Origin: Brachypterus glaber
Taxonomy: Eukaryota; Arthropoda; Insecta; Coleoptera; Kateretidae
DNA: 64,000 nt
Reading direction: 5' to 3'
NCBI GenBank assembly: GCA_958510825.1
Contig: OY294049.1
Location: 33,198,774 to 33,262,773 of the forward strand
A program made the position numbers and the translations under genes. Position 1 is the stretch's first letter. Each line of letters opens with the position of its first letter. Below the pieces are notes generated by a model, which saw nothing but the letters and a program-made list of their open reading frames with translations, searched no databases and was not told where the DNA came from. Positions 45,211-57,279 of the stretch are shown here, piece after piece.

Positions 45211-46940
45211 TTATTTAATAAAATTCAGCGTGAAAATACTTTATTCATTCCGTACGGATTTGATCCTAGCATGCTCCGATGATTTTGGTGGTTAATGGAA
45301 CAAAACCGCTAAATTAATTAAGTTTCTGGTCAGAAAAACTTTAGAATATTAAAATTCCTTTGATAAATTTCAAACCCGGAAGTTTATACGTACGTAAATT
45401 CAATGATTTATTTAGGTTTTCCAGATATTATACTGTTCACAGCGCGTATACGCGCTAGAATAGTATATTTCCCGAATATGCCAAAAAATGTTCTAGAAAA
45501 AAATTGTTTTTGTGGACACGTTAAGGCCTATCCAGAAGCTTGCATAAGAACATAAAACATAAGAATGCGATGCCATGATTGGCTTACAAGATACATCGCG
45601 GCACAACAAGCCAATTACGGCATCGCATTGTTATGTACAATGTTGTTATATATTTATTTAATAAAATTCAGCGTGAAAATACTTTATTCATTCCGTACTG
45701 ATTTGATCCTAGCATGCTCCGATGGAACAAAACCGCTAAGTTAATTATGTTTCTGGTCAGAAAAACTTTAGTATATTAAAATTCCTTTGATAAATTTCAA
45801 ACCCGGAAGTGTATACGTACGTAAATTCCCTGACCTATTTAGGTTTTCCAGCGTAAGCGCTAGAATAGTATATTTCCCGAATATGCCAAAAAACGTTCTA
45901 GAAAACAATTGTTTTTGTGGACACGTTAAAGCCTATCCAGAAGCTTGCATAAGAACATAAAACATAAGAATGCGATGATTGGCTTACAAGATACATGGCG
46001 GCACATAAAGCCAATCACGGCATTGCATTTTTATGTACTAGGTTTTTATATATTTATTTAATAAAATTCAGCGTGAAAATACTTTATTTATTCCGTACTG
46101 ATTTGATCCTAGCATGCTCCGATGGAACAAAACCGCTAAGTTAATTATGTTTCTGGTCAGAAAAACTTTAGTATATTAAAATTTTTTTGATAAATTTCAA
46201 ACCCGGAAGTGTATACGTACGTAAATTCCCTGACCTATTTCAGTTTTCCAGATATTATACTGTTCACAGCGCGTAAGCGCTAGAATACTGCCGAAATCTT
46301 TTAAAAAGCATTAATAGGTTTATTTATCAAGGTGGGCATTGAAATCGTACATTTTGCAATTTGCAATCGTACATTTTGCAATTTTGATTTAGTTTGACAG
46401 GTAAGAATTAATTTTTAGGTAAGTAAGGTTATTTATTTGTCAAATTCAAAACATATCAAAACAAAAACAAAGTATCCGCTTTGATTTTGTTTCTAAAAAT
46501 TAAAATTACTAGAATAAAATTGATCGGAAAAATAAAACAACCTAATTTACACAACTTTTCTAATTATACAGCATTATAAGAATAATTTAAATAGTACAAT
46601 ACAAAAAACTAACAAAAAATCCAGTACTTACTGTATTTTACCCTGGACGGTTTTTGACAAAAGCTTAACCCAACTTTTAAAATCTCTTGTCAATGCCTCC
46701 CTTGATAAAACCTATTATTGCTTTTTAAAAAAATTCGGCAGAATAGTATATTTCCCGGATGTGCCAAAAAACGTTCTAGAAAAAAAATCGTTTTTGTGGA
46801 CACGTTAAGGCCTATCCAGAAGCTTGCATAAGAACATAAAACATAAGAATGCGATGCCATGATTGGCTTACAAGATACATGGCGGCACATCAAGTCAATC
46901 ACGGCATCGCATTGTTATGTACTATGTTGTTATGCGAGCC
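45211..46940 (+). repeat. Tandem array of 400-443-bp units, third unit interrupted
   Basis: Units start at TTATTTAATAAAATTCAGCG 45211, 45654 and 46054. Each carries TTCCGTACKGATTTGATCCT (K = G or T), AAACCCGGAAGT, a GCGTA..CGCTAGAATAG palindrome and AATGCGATG..GGCTTACAAG. The third unit is split by the MITE at 46288-46741 and resumes at 46746. No protein is conserved; frames at 46690-47043 are artefacts. Confidence 0.85.
46288..46741. mobile_element. 454-bp MITE with 4-bp target duplication AATA
   Basis: CTGCCGAAATCTTTTAAAAA at the left matches, inverted, TTTTTAAAAAAATTCGGCAG at the right; arms extend about 50 bp through GGTTTATTTATCAAGG. It is flanked by AATA at 46284 and 46742. The two intact neighbouring array units give the empty site CTAGAATAGTAT, so ends and TSD are directly proven. 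Confidence 0.85.
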
Positions 46941-46945
46941 TGTGG

Positions 46946-48385
46946 ATATGTCCTTAAATCGAGAACGAATATTTTTCAAAAGAAGTTGTAAAGCTCATAG
47001 ACTTGACAATCAAGTTTGCAAAAACTTTCTATGGACTTTTTAGTCTGGCCATACTCAAGTTATTGCTCAGTGGGCGGCAGAAGTTAACTGTTTCTATTCT
47101 ACTGTCTAAGGTCACTTTTGTTAATTCTTTTTGTGTATAAAATTTAATTAATTATATCATGTTACAGTTACATTACTTGACTTCATTGACACCAGTTTTG
47201 CTTTATTATTATTTAATTACCACATATAACATTAATTAATCTATTTTTATCAAACTATGAGTAATACTGAAATCTTGAGTTTTCATGGTCAGATACATTG
47301 AATGGCTTATGTTTCCGGGATTGAGGCCCAGTTTATCAGTGTACAGTTAAAACCTTATCTAAAAGATAAAGTCTCAGTTAAGAGCAAATTCTTGATTTTG
47401 GTTGGAGTTGCTATGGTTATTACGTGTCAGCTAAATTTAGCTGCACTTTGATAAACCCAGCCTGAGTCTCAATCATTGAGACATGGAACAAAAATTTTTA
47501 TTCTGCGTTGTTTATAAAGACAAATTAAAAAAATCTAAAAAAATATTACTTTCCCCTAGAAAAGTCCTGCGTTTAGTAGAAAAATAGGATGGCTATTCAA
47601 TTGTCTTAATTATATTATTTAATAATATCTATTCTTCAGGTAAAAAGACATAAAAGGATACTTTTGTTGTATTATCGAAGGGTTAACCGTTTTCCAACTT
47701 ATCTTTTTATTTGTTTTTATTATTTTAATAATAAATCCACAAAAAAGTTTGGGGAAAAAAGTGATAAGACCCCCCATTTCGGACGCCCATGGTTAAAGTA
47801 ACTAAATGCAAATAGCATTGGCTGTTAGGCTTTATTAGGGATAGACCACATGCAATACCTCATTGCTATAACCGAAAGGCTTCCCAAGTTATTAAAAATC
47901 AAATAATTGGAACGCCTTTTGAAGGGGCATAATAATGCAATTTATTGTATGATTTTTTTTAAACAGTAGTATACTACGAAAAAAAGGAAATATAAAATAT
48001 ATAGCTTTTACCTAATTTTTATTCATTTTGGGACGTTAAAGAACAAAGAATTTTTTTGACGGTCGCACGCGCGACACTGTACAATGAGCGCACTGCGCAA
48101 TGTTTTTTAGTAAACGCGTGTTTCAAAAAAATAATAATTGATGGGGTTGGTTGTGCCTTAAAATCCTGTTAACATATTAGTTTACAAACATAATACAATG
48201 GCGAAAAATTATACTTTTTAAATATTTTATATATTTTCTTATTTAATTGGGTTTGTTACAAATTTGATACTCTGGTAGACAAGAGTTTAAGATAATTAAA
48301 TTAGTCATGAATAAATAAAATATTATCAATATGTAATTAAAAATTAAACATTACAAGTTGTAAACAAATAATTCCACATAGCGTG
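46946..48385. other. Repeat-scrap region
   Basis: Holds the inverted 13840-13965 repeat at 47324-47459 and an inverted piece of the 5020-5290 element at 47690-47960 (GTTTGGGGAAAAAAGTGATA, ATGCAAATAGCATTGGCTGT). A GC-rich spot at 48060-48120 (CGCACGCGCGACACTG) is short. No gene seen. Confidence 0.5.
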
Positions 48386-49154
48386 TACACTGTAAAAAAT
48401 AAATGGAATCATAGGTAATGTCTGCCTTGCAGGTACAAGAAAAATTTACGAGATTTCCCATGTAATTTTACAATTTTATATGAATATTACATGTAATTCA
48501 GATGTAATATTCATATAAAATCGTAAAAATACATGTAAAATCTCGTAATTTTTACTTGTCTCTGCATGGCAATACATTACCTATGGGTAATTCCATGATA
48601 ACTGTCCTTACAGCCGGATATGGAATGACCCCTATGATTCTGTATGTAAATTTACATATTAATTTTTTACGGTGAACTCTGTAAAATTTACTAGATTTTA
48701 CATGTAATTTGCATATAAAATTTTAAAATTACACGTAAAATTGTAAAATTACATGTAAAATTGTAAAATTACATGTAAAATTGTAAAATTACATGTAAAA
48801 TCTAGTAAATTTTACATGTATTTGCATTGAATCACATTTACGTGCAGAATGATGTGTAATTACATATTTATTTATACAGTGTATCACAGGTACACTGTAA
48901 AAAAATAAATATGTAATTAATTACACATCATTCTGCACGTAAATGTGATTCAATGCAAGTACATGTAAAATTTACTCGATTTTACATGTAATTTACTGGA
49001 TTTAACATGTAATTTTACAATTATGTAATATGAATATATTACATCTAAATTACATGTAATATTCATATAAAATTGTAAAGTTACATGTAAAATCTCGAAA
49101 GTTTTACTTGTACCTGCATTTCAACACATGATTCTATCTATTTTTTACAGTGTA
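48386..49154. mobile_element. Two adjoining foldback elements rich in ACATGTAAAATT
   Basis: TACACTGTAAAAAATAAAT marks the start at 48386; inverted ends lie at 48873-48883 and 49144-49154, and a second left end at 48891. Inside are tandem ACATGTAAAATTGTAAAATT units (48720-48800). The 48386-48883 copy also holds a nested-looking CATAGGTAATG..CATTACCTATG palindrome. Confidence 0.6.
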
Positions 49155-49787
49155 TATAGAGTATAAGTATATAAGAACCTACTATGATATTTACTTAAAC
49201 CGTCGCGCATTTTAATTAATGCACGAGCTACAGTTTAAAAACTAGAGCTATCCATAGCTCCGTGGAGCTATAAATACGTGCCACCAATAATCTTGTGGTT
49301 GCCCTTGGGCCAATTTTTATTTAATGTTTTTTCATTTTCTCAGGCAAGTTTCTTTCAGATTATCTTGTATAGATAATACCACTAAATCAAGATATTATTA
49401 TACTCTTCACGATAACTTAAGAACGGATTATCCGATCGATATGAAATATATGGGCGGTGTTACGCAATAACCACATTGTGAGATAACAGTAAATTGTTGA
49501 ACTTTTTCACTAATAACTTTTAAACGTTTTGACTAAAACACAACACGTTCATTGCCGTCTCGGTCCATAAGACCGAGAATGTTTGTTCCGTCTGCGCCAA
49601 CTTGGTCAAATAGACCGAGAGTAGATATTTTCCAAATTAAGCATTTGTTTCACTTGTTCATGTATCAGAACATTTACAAAATATGTAATCTTAAATTTAA
49701 TTCTTTTAAAAGATATTGGGTAAAATGTTCTGTAAACTACTGTCATTTCATAATGTGGGTTAAACGGTTATTGCAAACCGCCCATAT

Positions 49788-49968
49788 GAGGAGTTGCACT
49801 GCAAAAAACATATCCAAAAGGACTGCAAAACTTAACATATCAAAAAAAAAGGTAAAGAATCTATTATATATTATAGGTATTTTACCCAGTACAGTCAAAA
49901 TCTCATGTTTCACAATATGTCAAGTTGAACTCCTTTTGGATATGTTAAGTATTGCAGTCCAACTCCTA
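49788..49968. mobile_element. 180-bp foldback MITE, intact copy of family A
   Basis: AGGAGTTGCACTGC and CATATCCAAAAGGACTGC pair with AGTTGAACTCCTTTTGGATATG and GCAGTCCAACTCCT at the right. The same family at 61000-62055 has been split by another insertion. The 140-codon frame 49552-49974 crosses it and is not supported as a gene. Confidence 0.65.
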
Positions 49969-50642
49969 ATGTAGGAAAAATTAAGTTCTGCGAGAAAGGG
50001 TTCCTTCTCGCAGAGAAAAACATCCTTACAAAAATAAAACAGATAAAGGGGGTGAAACTTTTTTAAAACTTTGCCTTAACCCAGAAACATGAAATATGGT
50101 TTGGTGTAAAGATTTTTGTTGCTCCCTTTCTAAACTGAAAAAAGAGCCAAGACAGGGCCGTAGCGAAGAAGACGATTATGTGGGGGGGGAGAAGGTCAAA
50201 AATTACAACTTTTTTACCAACTAAAACATACACATCTTTTTTCCTCGAGAAAAAAGTTAATGACTAAAAAAAAGGTCCTCACCTTTTCGTGAAATATACA
50301 ACTTTTTTATTTTAAATCCCTGCAATATACGACTTTTATCTGAAAAATATACAACTTTTGTTTTGGATCAATGACATAATATGTCAGTTGAATATTATTC
50401 AACTTAAATAAAAATAATGATAAAATAAACAACTTTTGTTATGGATCAACGAAATATACTACTTTTCAAGATGGGTAGAGGGATCCTCCACCACCTCCCC
50501 AAACCCCCCATAGCTACGGCCCTGAGCCAAATAGTTGGTAGAAACCTATACGTATGAGATTTTTTTCCGATGTCATGTAATGGAGATCTCTACAACTAGA
50601 ATTATGAAACAAAAGACGTCTACCCTATCTCTATCTCATTTG

Positions 50643-50732
50643 TGCTACACTTTCCAGCCAACCAAATAAATACTGTATTTGTTTTTCATACAACAAATAC
50701 AGTATTTATTTGGTTGGCCGGAAAGTGTAGCA
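50643..50732. mobile_element. 90-bp near-perfect palindrome MITE, copy 1
   Basis: TGCTACACTTTCCAGCCAAC and AATACTGTATTTG return inverted as CAAATACAGTATT and GTTGGCCGGAAAGTGTAGCA around a 9-base loop. Confidence 0.75.
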
Positions 50733-50832
50733 TTGGGCGGTACGAACGAACATAGCTAATGTGAATCTGTAGAATAAGATAATTCTACTAAAATTTAGAT
50801 GGCGCCAGTAATTTCTTTGATAAAAATTAAAT

Positions 50833-50922
50833 TGTTACACTTTTCGCCCGGCCAAGTAAATATTGTATTTGTTCAACAAAGAACAAATACAGAATTTGTT
50901 TGGTTGGGTGGAAGTGGGAGTG
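50833..50922. mobile_element. 90-bp palindrome MITE, diverged copy 2
   Basis: TGTTACACTTTTCGCCCGGC..AATATTGTATTTG pairs imperfectly with CAAATACAGAATTTG..GTTGGGTGGAAGTG. Same size as the copy 190 bp upstream. Confidence 0.6.
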
Positions 50923-51087
50923 TATGTATGTCTTCTATCCTTTTTGGGGAGAACTTTTGTCCCTGTCTAATCTAACGGGAGAAATCGCCATTGGTTTTAT
51001 ATTATTAATAGACAATGAGTCATTTTATTATTCTACACTCTCTGTATATGGTTTAAATTCCACACAACAATATACGTTACGAAAGTT

Positions 51088-51222
51088 AAGGATACACCTG
51101 CAGATTCCCGTTCGACGACATCACAATGGGGGTGTATTCCGTTTGAACAGACCCCCCATTCGGTTGAACAGCTGTTTGAGGATAATAGTACAGTGGGTGG
51201 TGATATTAGTTATGCAAAATGT
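51088..51222 (+). other. Protein-like frame of unknown origin
   Basis: Forty-five codons of less AT-biased sequence end in TAG at 51223. The frame contains TPADSRSTTSQWGCIPFEQ and an acidic VEQLFEDN stretch. A longer overlapping frame (50900-51238) starts inside a MITE and looks worse. No family is recognised and no splice acceptor is obvious. Confidence 0.2.
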
Positions 51223-51499
51223 TAGGTACTTGCAATAATTGAGTTTAAAACATGTACACTTGAGCAGCATTATTTCAAAAGTTAAGAAAACGAATATACG
51301 TGTTAAGGATTTATTAAGTTTTGAAATAATGCTCCTTACTTGTATCCAGAATTTGAATTTAAATAATAAATTACAGTATAGCCTGCTTATAACGAACTAA
51401 AACAGATCGCACTATGGAACGAACCGGACAATAGGCCGGACATCGGATAAAAAACAAAAATTAAAAAATAAGAGTTTAAATTCGTTTTTCTTTATTATA

Positions 51500-51840
51500 T
51501 TATTCACAGCGCCAGCACTAGAATAATATTATACGGTAGTTTCGAATTTTCGAAAAAAAAATAAAAAAACGTCCTAGTCAAAAAATTCTTGGATATAAAT
51601 TGATCGTATTGAAATTTTCAGGAAAAATCAAGTTCTATGATAGGAAGATCCCTATTATTTTTGAAAGTAATCCCCCCAAAAACAAAAAAGTTTTGTAGGT
51701 TAAACTTTTAAAAAAATCGAAAAATGCTAAAAGAAAATTCCGATTAACGAAATTTTTTTCGGGAAAAATTACTTTTATTATAAGGATAAATTTTACAAAA
51801 AAATAAATTAAAAAAAAATTGAAAAATTTTGAAAAATATT
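51500..51840 (+). repeat. Dispersed A/T-run repeat, copy 2
   Basis: ACTAGAATAATATTATACGG then CCCCCCAAAAACAAAAAAG and A-runs: the same block order as 1-270 and, inverted, 60560-60905. Confidence 0.55.
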
Positions 51841-51877
51841 TTTTAGAAAAGCCCTCATGCGCTTCAAAAAAAACTCA

Positions 51878-52066
51878 GAGTTTTTAAGTTTCATTGATTT
51901 ACAATTTCAAAGAATTCAGTCTTGGTTAAAAAATAATAAATTAATATTAAATATAAAGAAAACTAATTGTCTATTTTTTCATACGGTGCAAAATTAATTT
52001 GATCATCCCACCGAGATATCTTTAGGAGAAAATTCCGTTACTATAGTAAACTCTTAGACCCCCCTA
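51878..52066 (+). pseudogene. Fossil LINE reverse transcriptase fragment
   Basis: Thirty-nine open codons to TAA 51995 contain IQSWLKNNKLILNIKKTNC then LFFHT. The W-(L/F)-K-x-NKL-x-LN-x-KT pattern followed by a hydrophobic F/H is the conserved thumb-side motif at the end of non-LTR (Jockey/CR1/RTE-like) reverse transcriptases. After one stop the same frame continues with EISLGENSVTIVNS, a second stop and PLG, where the family usually has a KFLG motif. Short, stopped and isolated, so a dead copy. Confidence 0.6.
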
Positions 52067-52919
52067 GGAGCGTTACGTAATACTTGAACGTTCCCTTACA
52101 TAAATATAGTTTAAGGTGTTTATTTAATTTAAAAATAAGTTATTTGAAACTTTAATGAGCCTCCTAATCATGATTTTTCATAATTTTTCGAGGATGTTTC
52201 TAGGATTTAGAATGTCGTCATTTTTAGGGTACCTATTTTATAAAGTATCCCAATATGTAATATTTTGCAATGCAAAATCAAAATACCGGCCAGTAATAAT
52301 TAATTTTAAAAATAAAGTAGTTTTTTACTTTTAAAATAAGGTTGTAGCAAGGTTTACTGTCCCCTGAAGCACAAATCAATTAATCTGTCAAGAGTGCGTT
52401 ATACCGGATGTACGCATACCGTAAAAAAAAGACAATCGAGCGCACCCAAAATAAAAATGATCAATTTTCAATTAAATGAATGGGCATGAAATCGATCTTT
52501 AATTGTTAGAAAAATAATTGTTTTTAATTTAAACAAGCAACTGCACTTTATGTCGAGAATACTCGTCAAAATAAGATAATTTAGTTTTTAATTTAATTTT
52601 ATCTTTACTTAATTACATTAATTTAAGGCCAATTTATCCAAAAAGTTTAAATTTTTAACACATTCACCAAAAAAAAAAAAAGATATTTAGTTATTTTTCA
52701 GATTATTAGGCTAATTTGTGAAAATGAACAGTATAGCCGACAAATGCTATTAGATTCTGGACCCAAACCTAGTTCAGATATTTTAATTAATATAATAAAA
52801 AGTAGGTATTTTAATCCATAGTAAATATTTGCAAAAAAAAATTAACTTAAAAAGTAGGTAGGTACTTATTATTGCAGTACAACAAAATTAAATGTATGAG
52901 GGTAATTAGGTATAAACTC

Positions 52920-53390
52920 GGCGCATTATCTATCTGAGTAACAAATTGGATCAAGGAAGCTATGATTAGTGGTTTAAAAATGACATTAGTGATATTTTTG
53001 TTGTCCATTGTGCTTTTGACAATTTTTAAAATTTGGGTTAAATTTACTGACATTTTACATCTCAAAAATAATAAAAAAATCTTTTTAAAAAGTGAAAGTT
53101 TGTTTAAAATTATAATAAAAGTAAATTTTTATTTACAATGTGATTAAAATAAAATTTTACGTTACCTAATCTGGCGATCGAAACTTTAAATTATATTTTT
53201 TGAATAAAATTATAGACCAGTATTATTTTAACTTAAAAGTTTTCTGTTACAGCTTTTACATTAAAATTTAATTGAGCACTGCATTATATTGCTTCATTTA
53301 AACAAAATATTTATAGATTGATGCTTTAGTTTCCTTTTTAAGGACTCTTCTTGTAATTTCTTCTTGCTAAAGCAACTCATTTGGATTTAT
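52920..53390 (-). mobile_element. Inverted partial copy of the 14053-14638 element
   Basis: CTCGGCGCATTATCTATCTG at 52917 is the same terminus as at 14638. AGGAAGCTATGATTAGTGG, CCATTGTGCTTTTGA and TTTATAGATTGATGCTTTAG follow in the mirrored order. The other terminus is missing. Confidence 0.65.
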
Positions 53391-54028
53391 TTTATAAACG
53401 TTTCCGTACTTAAGTTCGTCCATATTTTTAGTTATAAACGCAGAATCACAAATGTAACCTAATTTTGTGCGTAGAATAAACATGAAAACAGTTAGTTATT
53501 TTTTTATTTTGACAATTGACATCTGTCATTCTCTTCATTCGGACCCCGATCGTTTGGTCGGAATGGCGAGAATGGTCAAATGTCAACAGTAAAACGATGA
53601 TTCCGTTAAAACCAGTGGCACCAGAATGATGCAGTAAAACGCACTAATAGTTTTGTTTTGTTTTATAGAGCTTTTTATTAAGCCATTAAGGACTGACCCA
53701 TGAATTTATTGAATAATATATAAAATATTAATCAGATATTACTATTATAGGTCCAAATAAGTAATTTTTACTAAAAATTTTTTTGACGTTTTCGCTTGTT
53801 AAACGAGACTAGTAGTAAAATGTAAACAATTTACTGGCTAGAAATAAAAAAACATAATTTTTGTATATCCTCCTGATACCCGAGACCTTAGTTATTGGAA
53901 TTTTTTGATAAAAATTGGAAAAGATTCACCTTTAATCAATAAACATTACTGCTTAAAAATAAGAAATTTTATAACTAAGTTTAGGAAAGAATTGGAAATA
54001 ATTTATTATAATTAATTAATTGATTATA

Positions 54029-54261
54029 TCTGTGGCTTGGTTCTAAAAGGGCCAATGTCACTTTTTCCGTATTTTGAATAATACCGACAAACTAATTTTT
54101 TGCAGATCTACACAACCTCTAAAAGCCAATGTCAGTGCTTGTGAGATAAACGTAGGCTTTAAGCGACTACATTTCCGTTAAACTGCTAAAACGGTCAATG
54201 TTTGACTTAGTGTATCCGTTCAAAAATTTTGACATTGGCCCTTTTAGAACCAAGCCACAGA
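54029..54261. mobile_element. CTGTGGCTTGG foldback MITE, copy 2
   Basis: TCTGTGGCTTGGTTCTAAAA at the left and TTTTAGAACCAAGCCACAGA at the right; both also carry GGGCCAATGTCA. Flanked by TATA-like sequence on each side. Shares ends but not loop with 20829-20960. Confidence 0.75.
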
Positions 54262-54266
54262 TATTA

Positions 54267-55059
54267 CACTGGTCGAAAAAATAAAAACATATGGCTCCAT
54301 TTTGTCATATATAATTTTCGATGTAATTTTTGATGCTGAACACGAATTTGACCTTCATTTGTTAAGTTTGGTTCGGGATTCTGGGATATATGCTACTGCT
54401 TTTTTGAAAAAAATAGTTAAATATCGTTGTTTTCGGCCCTAATTTTTTTTCCACAAACATCTATAAGATGCACTTTTTTACGCAGATTTTAAATATATTT
54501 TGTTTTTTAGATATCTTTAACGGTTTTCGAGAAAAGTTCAAAAAACTTTTTTTTATTGCTAAAGATTTTAATTTGTTTGATAGCTTAATTTGTTCATTTT
54601 TTAATACTCATTAATTATGTGAAAACGGATTTGAGATTGAAAATTTCTGTCCTGAGATATAAGGGAAAACATGCTTTTCTTAAGCTTTTTTAAAAAATAA
54701 TGAGTCCAAACAAATTAAATCTTTAGTAATTACTGAGAAATAGGCATTTAAAAAACGTTTAACTTTTTTTACGTGTTTTCAACTTTTCTTGAAAACCGTT
54801 AAATATATTTAAAGACAAAATATTTTTAAAATCTGCATAAAAAACTGCATCTTATAGATGTATCAAGTTTGTGGAAAAAAAATTGAGGGCCGAAAAAACG
54901 ATATTTAACTTTTTTTTTCAAAAAAGCAGTTGCATTTATCTCAGAATCCCGAACCAAACTTAACAAATGGAGGTCAAATTCATGTTCATCATCAAAAAGT
55001 ACATCGAAAATTATATATCAGACAAAATGGAGGCGTATGTTTTTTTTGTCGACCAGTGT
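54267..55059. mobile_element. 793-bp foldback element, CACTGGTCGA ends, TTA flanks
   Basis: A palindrome over almost its whole length: CACTGGTCGA..CCATTTTGTC..ATATATAATTTTCGATG returns inverted, as do GGTTCGGGATTCTG and CGGTTTTC..GAAAAG blocks. TTA lies directly outside both ends, a possible 3-bp target duplication. CACT-type termini with a 3-bp duplication suggest a CMC-like origin; weak inference. Confidence 0.75.
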
Positions 55060-55600
55060 TATTAATTATATTTTTCCGAATAAACATGCCAATACAGTGT
55101 ATTCAATAGACTTGTAAATTAGAAGTTCTAATGATCGTACTTTTCCAACACATTGAATTGTTTTGATTTATTCAATCAATCTGCTCAATGACAAAATACT
55201 TAATTAGTACTTTAAGGCCATTTTGGGCTATAAATAAGCCCTAAAATAAATAAACATGCTGCTAAATAAGTTTAATTCGTCGCAAAAGATTTTGAAATGC
55301 AACACTATGTTTACTATTTCCTAAGAAATTATATTCTGGCTTAACTCCAAGAATTTATTTTTATGACAAAAAGTTACAAATTTCAAAGGAAGCTAAACTA
55401 ATCACTTGCATTAGGTCTATTTTTGAACAGTTTCATTAGAACAAGTTAATTACGAGTTTTAATGGTAATATAATATTTTACCACAATTTTAAAACACCCT
55501 CTTTTCTATATCAACGATCAATTTCCCTATTGCAAGCTGTAAAGATACACATACATACATAATGCTGCGCATATACTCCTCGAAGTTACAAGTAGCTTTT

Positions 55601-56262
55601 TACATCGGCACTTAGTGCTACTAAGAGTGCCGATATATTGAAATCTTCGCCGAAAAGTCAAAATCTTTGACCACGTTTTTTCACATTTCTCGACGTTTTA
55701 GACCATTCTGAGTCGAAATCGCTAAAAAAAACTCTCTAACTCTATTTCTACATGACATATCGACTTGCGGTTTTTTGCATATTGTTTCTTATCGTATTCC
55801 TAAGAGCTGATTAGATTTTGGGGGTAAACGATTGGGAATAAGGGGGTAAAAATAGGGTAAAACTCCTATTTTTAGCGTTTTTTGTTTATAATTAAGGCAA
55901 TTAGTATTGTATTTGGGTAATTTAGCACTTATATAAAAGATAATTTTAAATTGGTCAAAAAATGTTATAAACGTTTTTCTAAAACGCATTGTTTTCGAGA
56001 TATTGGCGTTTAAAGCAGTAAAAGGTTTTTTTAGCATCTCACATATTTATAATCCGATTTCAAAAAATTATATTTTAAATAAAAGCTCTTTTTAAGCCCT
56101 ATAAAAAATGTTATATACAGTTTTTTGCTAGAATATAATGTTTTAAAGATACAGAATTTAAAATCAAACAAGACACCTAGTTTGAAATTTGCAAACTAGA
56201 TGGCTCTAGTGTACAATAGTGCCGATGTTTTGACAGGGTGCTTGCAACGTTTCATCTAGTTT
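55601..56262 (-). mobile_element. 690-bp dispersed repeat, inverted copy
   Basis: TACATCGGCACTTAGTGCTA to TTTCATCTAGTTT; counterpart of 38950-39640, without the (CAGA)n tract. The frame 55789-56037 reads through it and is not a gene. 55060-55600 contains nothing I can name. Confidence 0.75.
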
Positions 56263-56619
56263 CTTGGTGAAGTTTTAAGTTAAAATTAATTTAATTGTAT
56301 TTGGACTTTTTCTAACTTCTAAGTGGAGCCCCCCATGACTTTTTTGTTTGTAAATGCATTGTTTCCGAGTTTAGAATAACTGACTCTTTCAATAAAGGTA
56401 ATTTTTCAGATCATAGTTTTTTTTCGAAATCAAATCAAAGTTTTTTTTATAATAATAGTGATGAAATGCTTGACCATTTGTAATTCGATTTCCATTAAAA
56501 ATTGTTATATATTTAGGCACTCGCCACTTATTAGACCACCAAGTACCGGATTTTAAAAATATATGCATTACAGAGCCTTAGTGAGTTAGCACTTTGGTGC
56601 CAAGATACATTACGCCCTG

Positions 56620-56838
56620 TAAATTTAAAAACATCCTAGTTATCACACGACCCCCCTTTCCATTTAAAAAAATGTCCCCCATGCCACCATAGCCACATTT
56701 TAAGAGCTAAAAGTATGAAATATGTGCTAAAAGATAGTTTAAGTTGTTTATTTAAGAGTTCCAAATTTGAAGTCGATATCTCAACTCGTTCAATAGTTAA
56801 GAGGGGGGGGGGGTGACTTTTGGACCGCTCTGTATAAT
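56620..56838 (-). repeat. Half copy of the GGTCCAAAAGTCACC MITE family
   Basis: TATCACACGACCCCCCTTTC..ACATTTTAAGAGCTAAAAGT..GGTGACTTTTGGACCGCTCT, the same as the right half of 62121-62840. Confidence 0.75.
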
Positions 56839-57279
56839 ATGTTCATCATGCACAGAGGAACCAAAAATTGATTTTTTGATATACGAGGTTTCGAAATTTA
56901 CAGGGCGGTAGGCATTTGTGGATATGCTCCCCAGCACGTCGCGGCAAACGTATTCCACTACTTTTTTCCAGACATTTCACATCAGGAAAAAGTAAATATT
57001 GTTAAATTTCTGTTTCAAGGAATTTCGAAAACAAACGTTGATTTGAATAATAATTGGAGTGGGAATAATTAAGCATTCTATTGAATTTAAACATATCGCT
57101 ATGTACAGCCCTACTATTCAAGAAAGTCTTATCTGCATTTTTGTTGTTTTCAGAAAATCAACTTTTTTATTAAGAAAGGCGTAAATTTCGCAATGAATAC
57201 CCTATAAAATTTCAGATCCAAACGGATAAAAAATAAAATATTTTTAACCCGTTTGAATTAGTTTGAATTATTTCTATTT

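Noticed and set aside
49552..49974. 140-codon frame
   Set aside because: Crosses a foldback MITE; the first third shows direct repeats of AGACCGAGA, not a domain.
50900..51238. 112-codon frame
   Set aside because: Starts inside a palindromic MITE, and its downstream half reads better in another frame.
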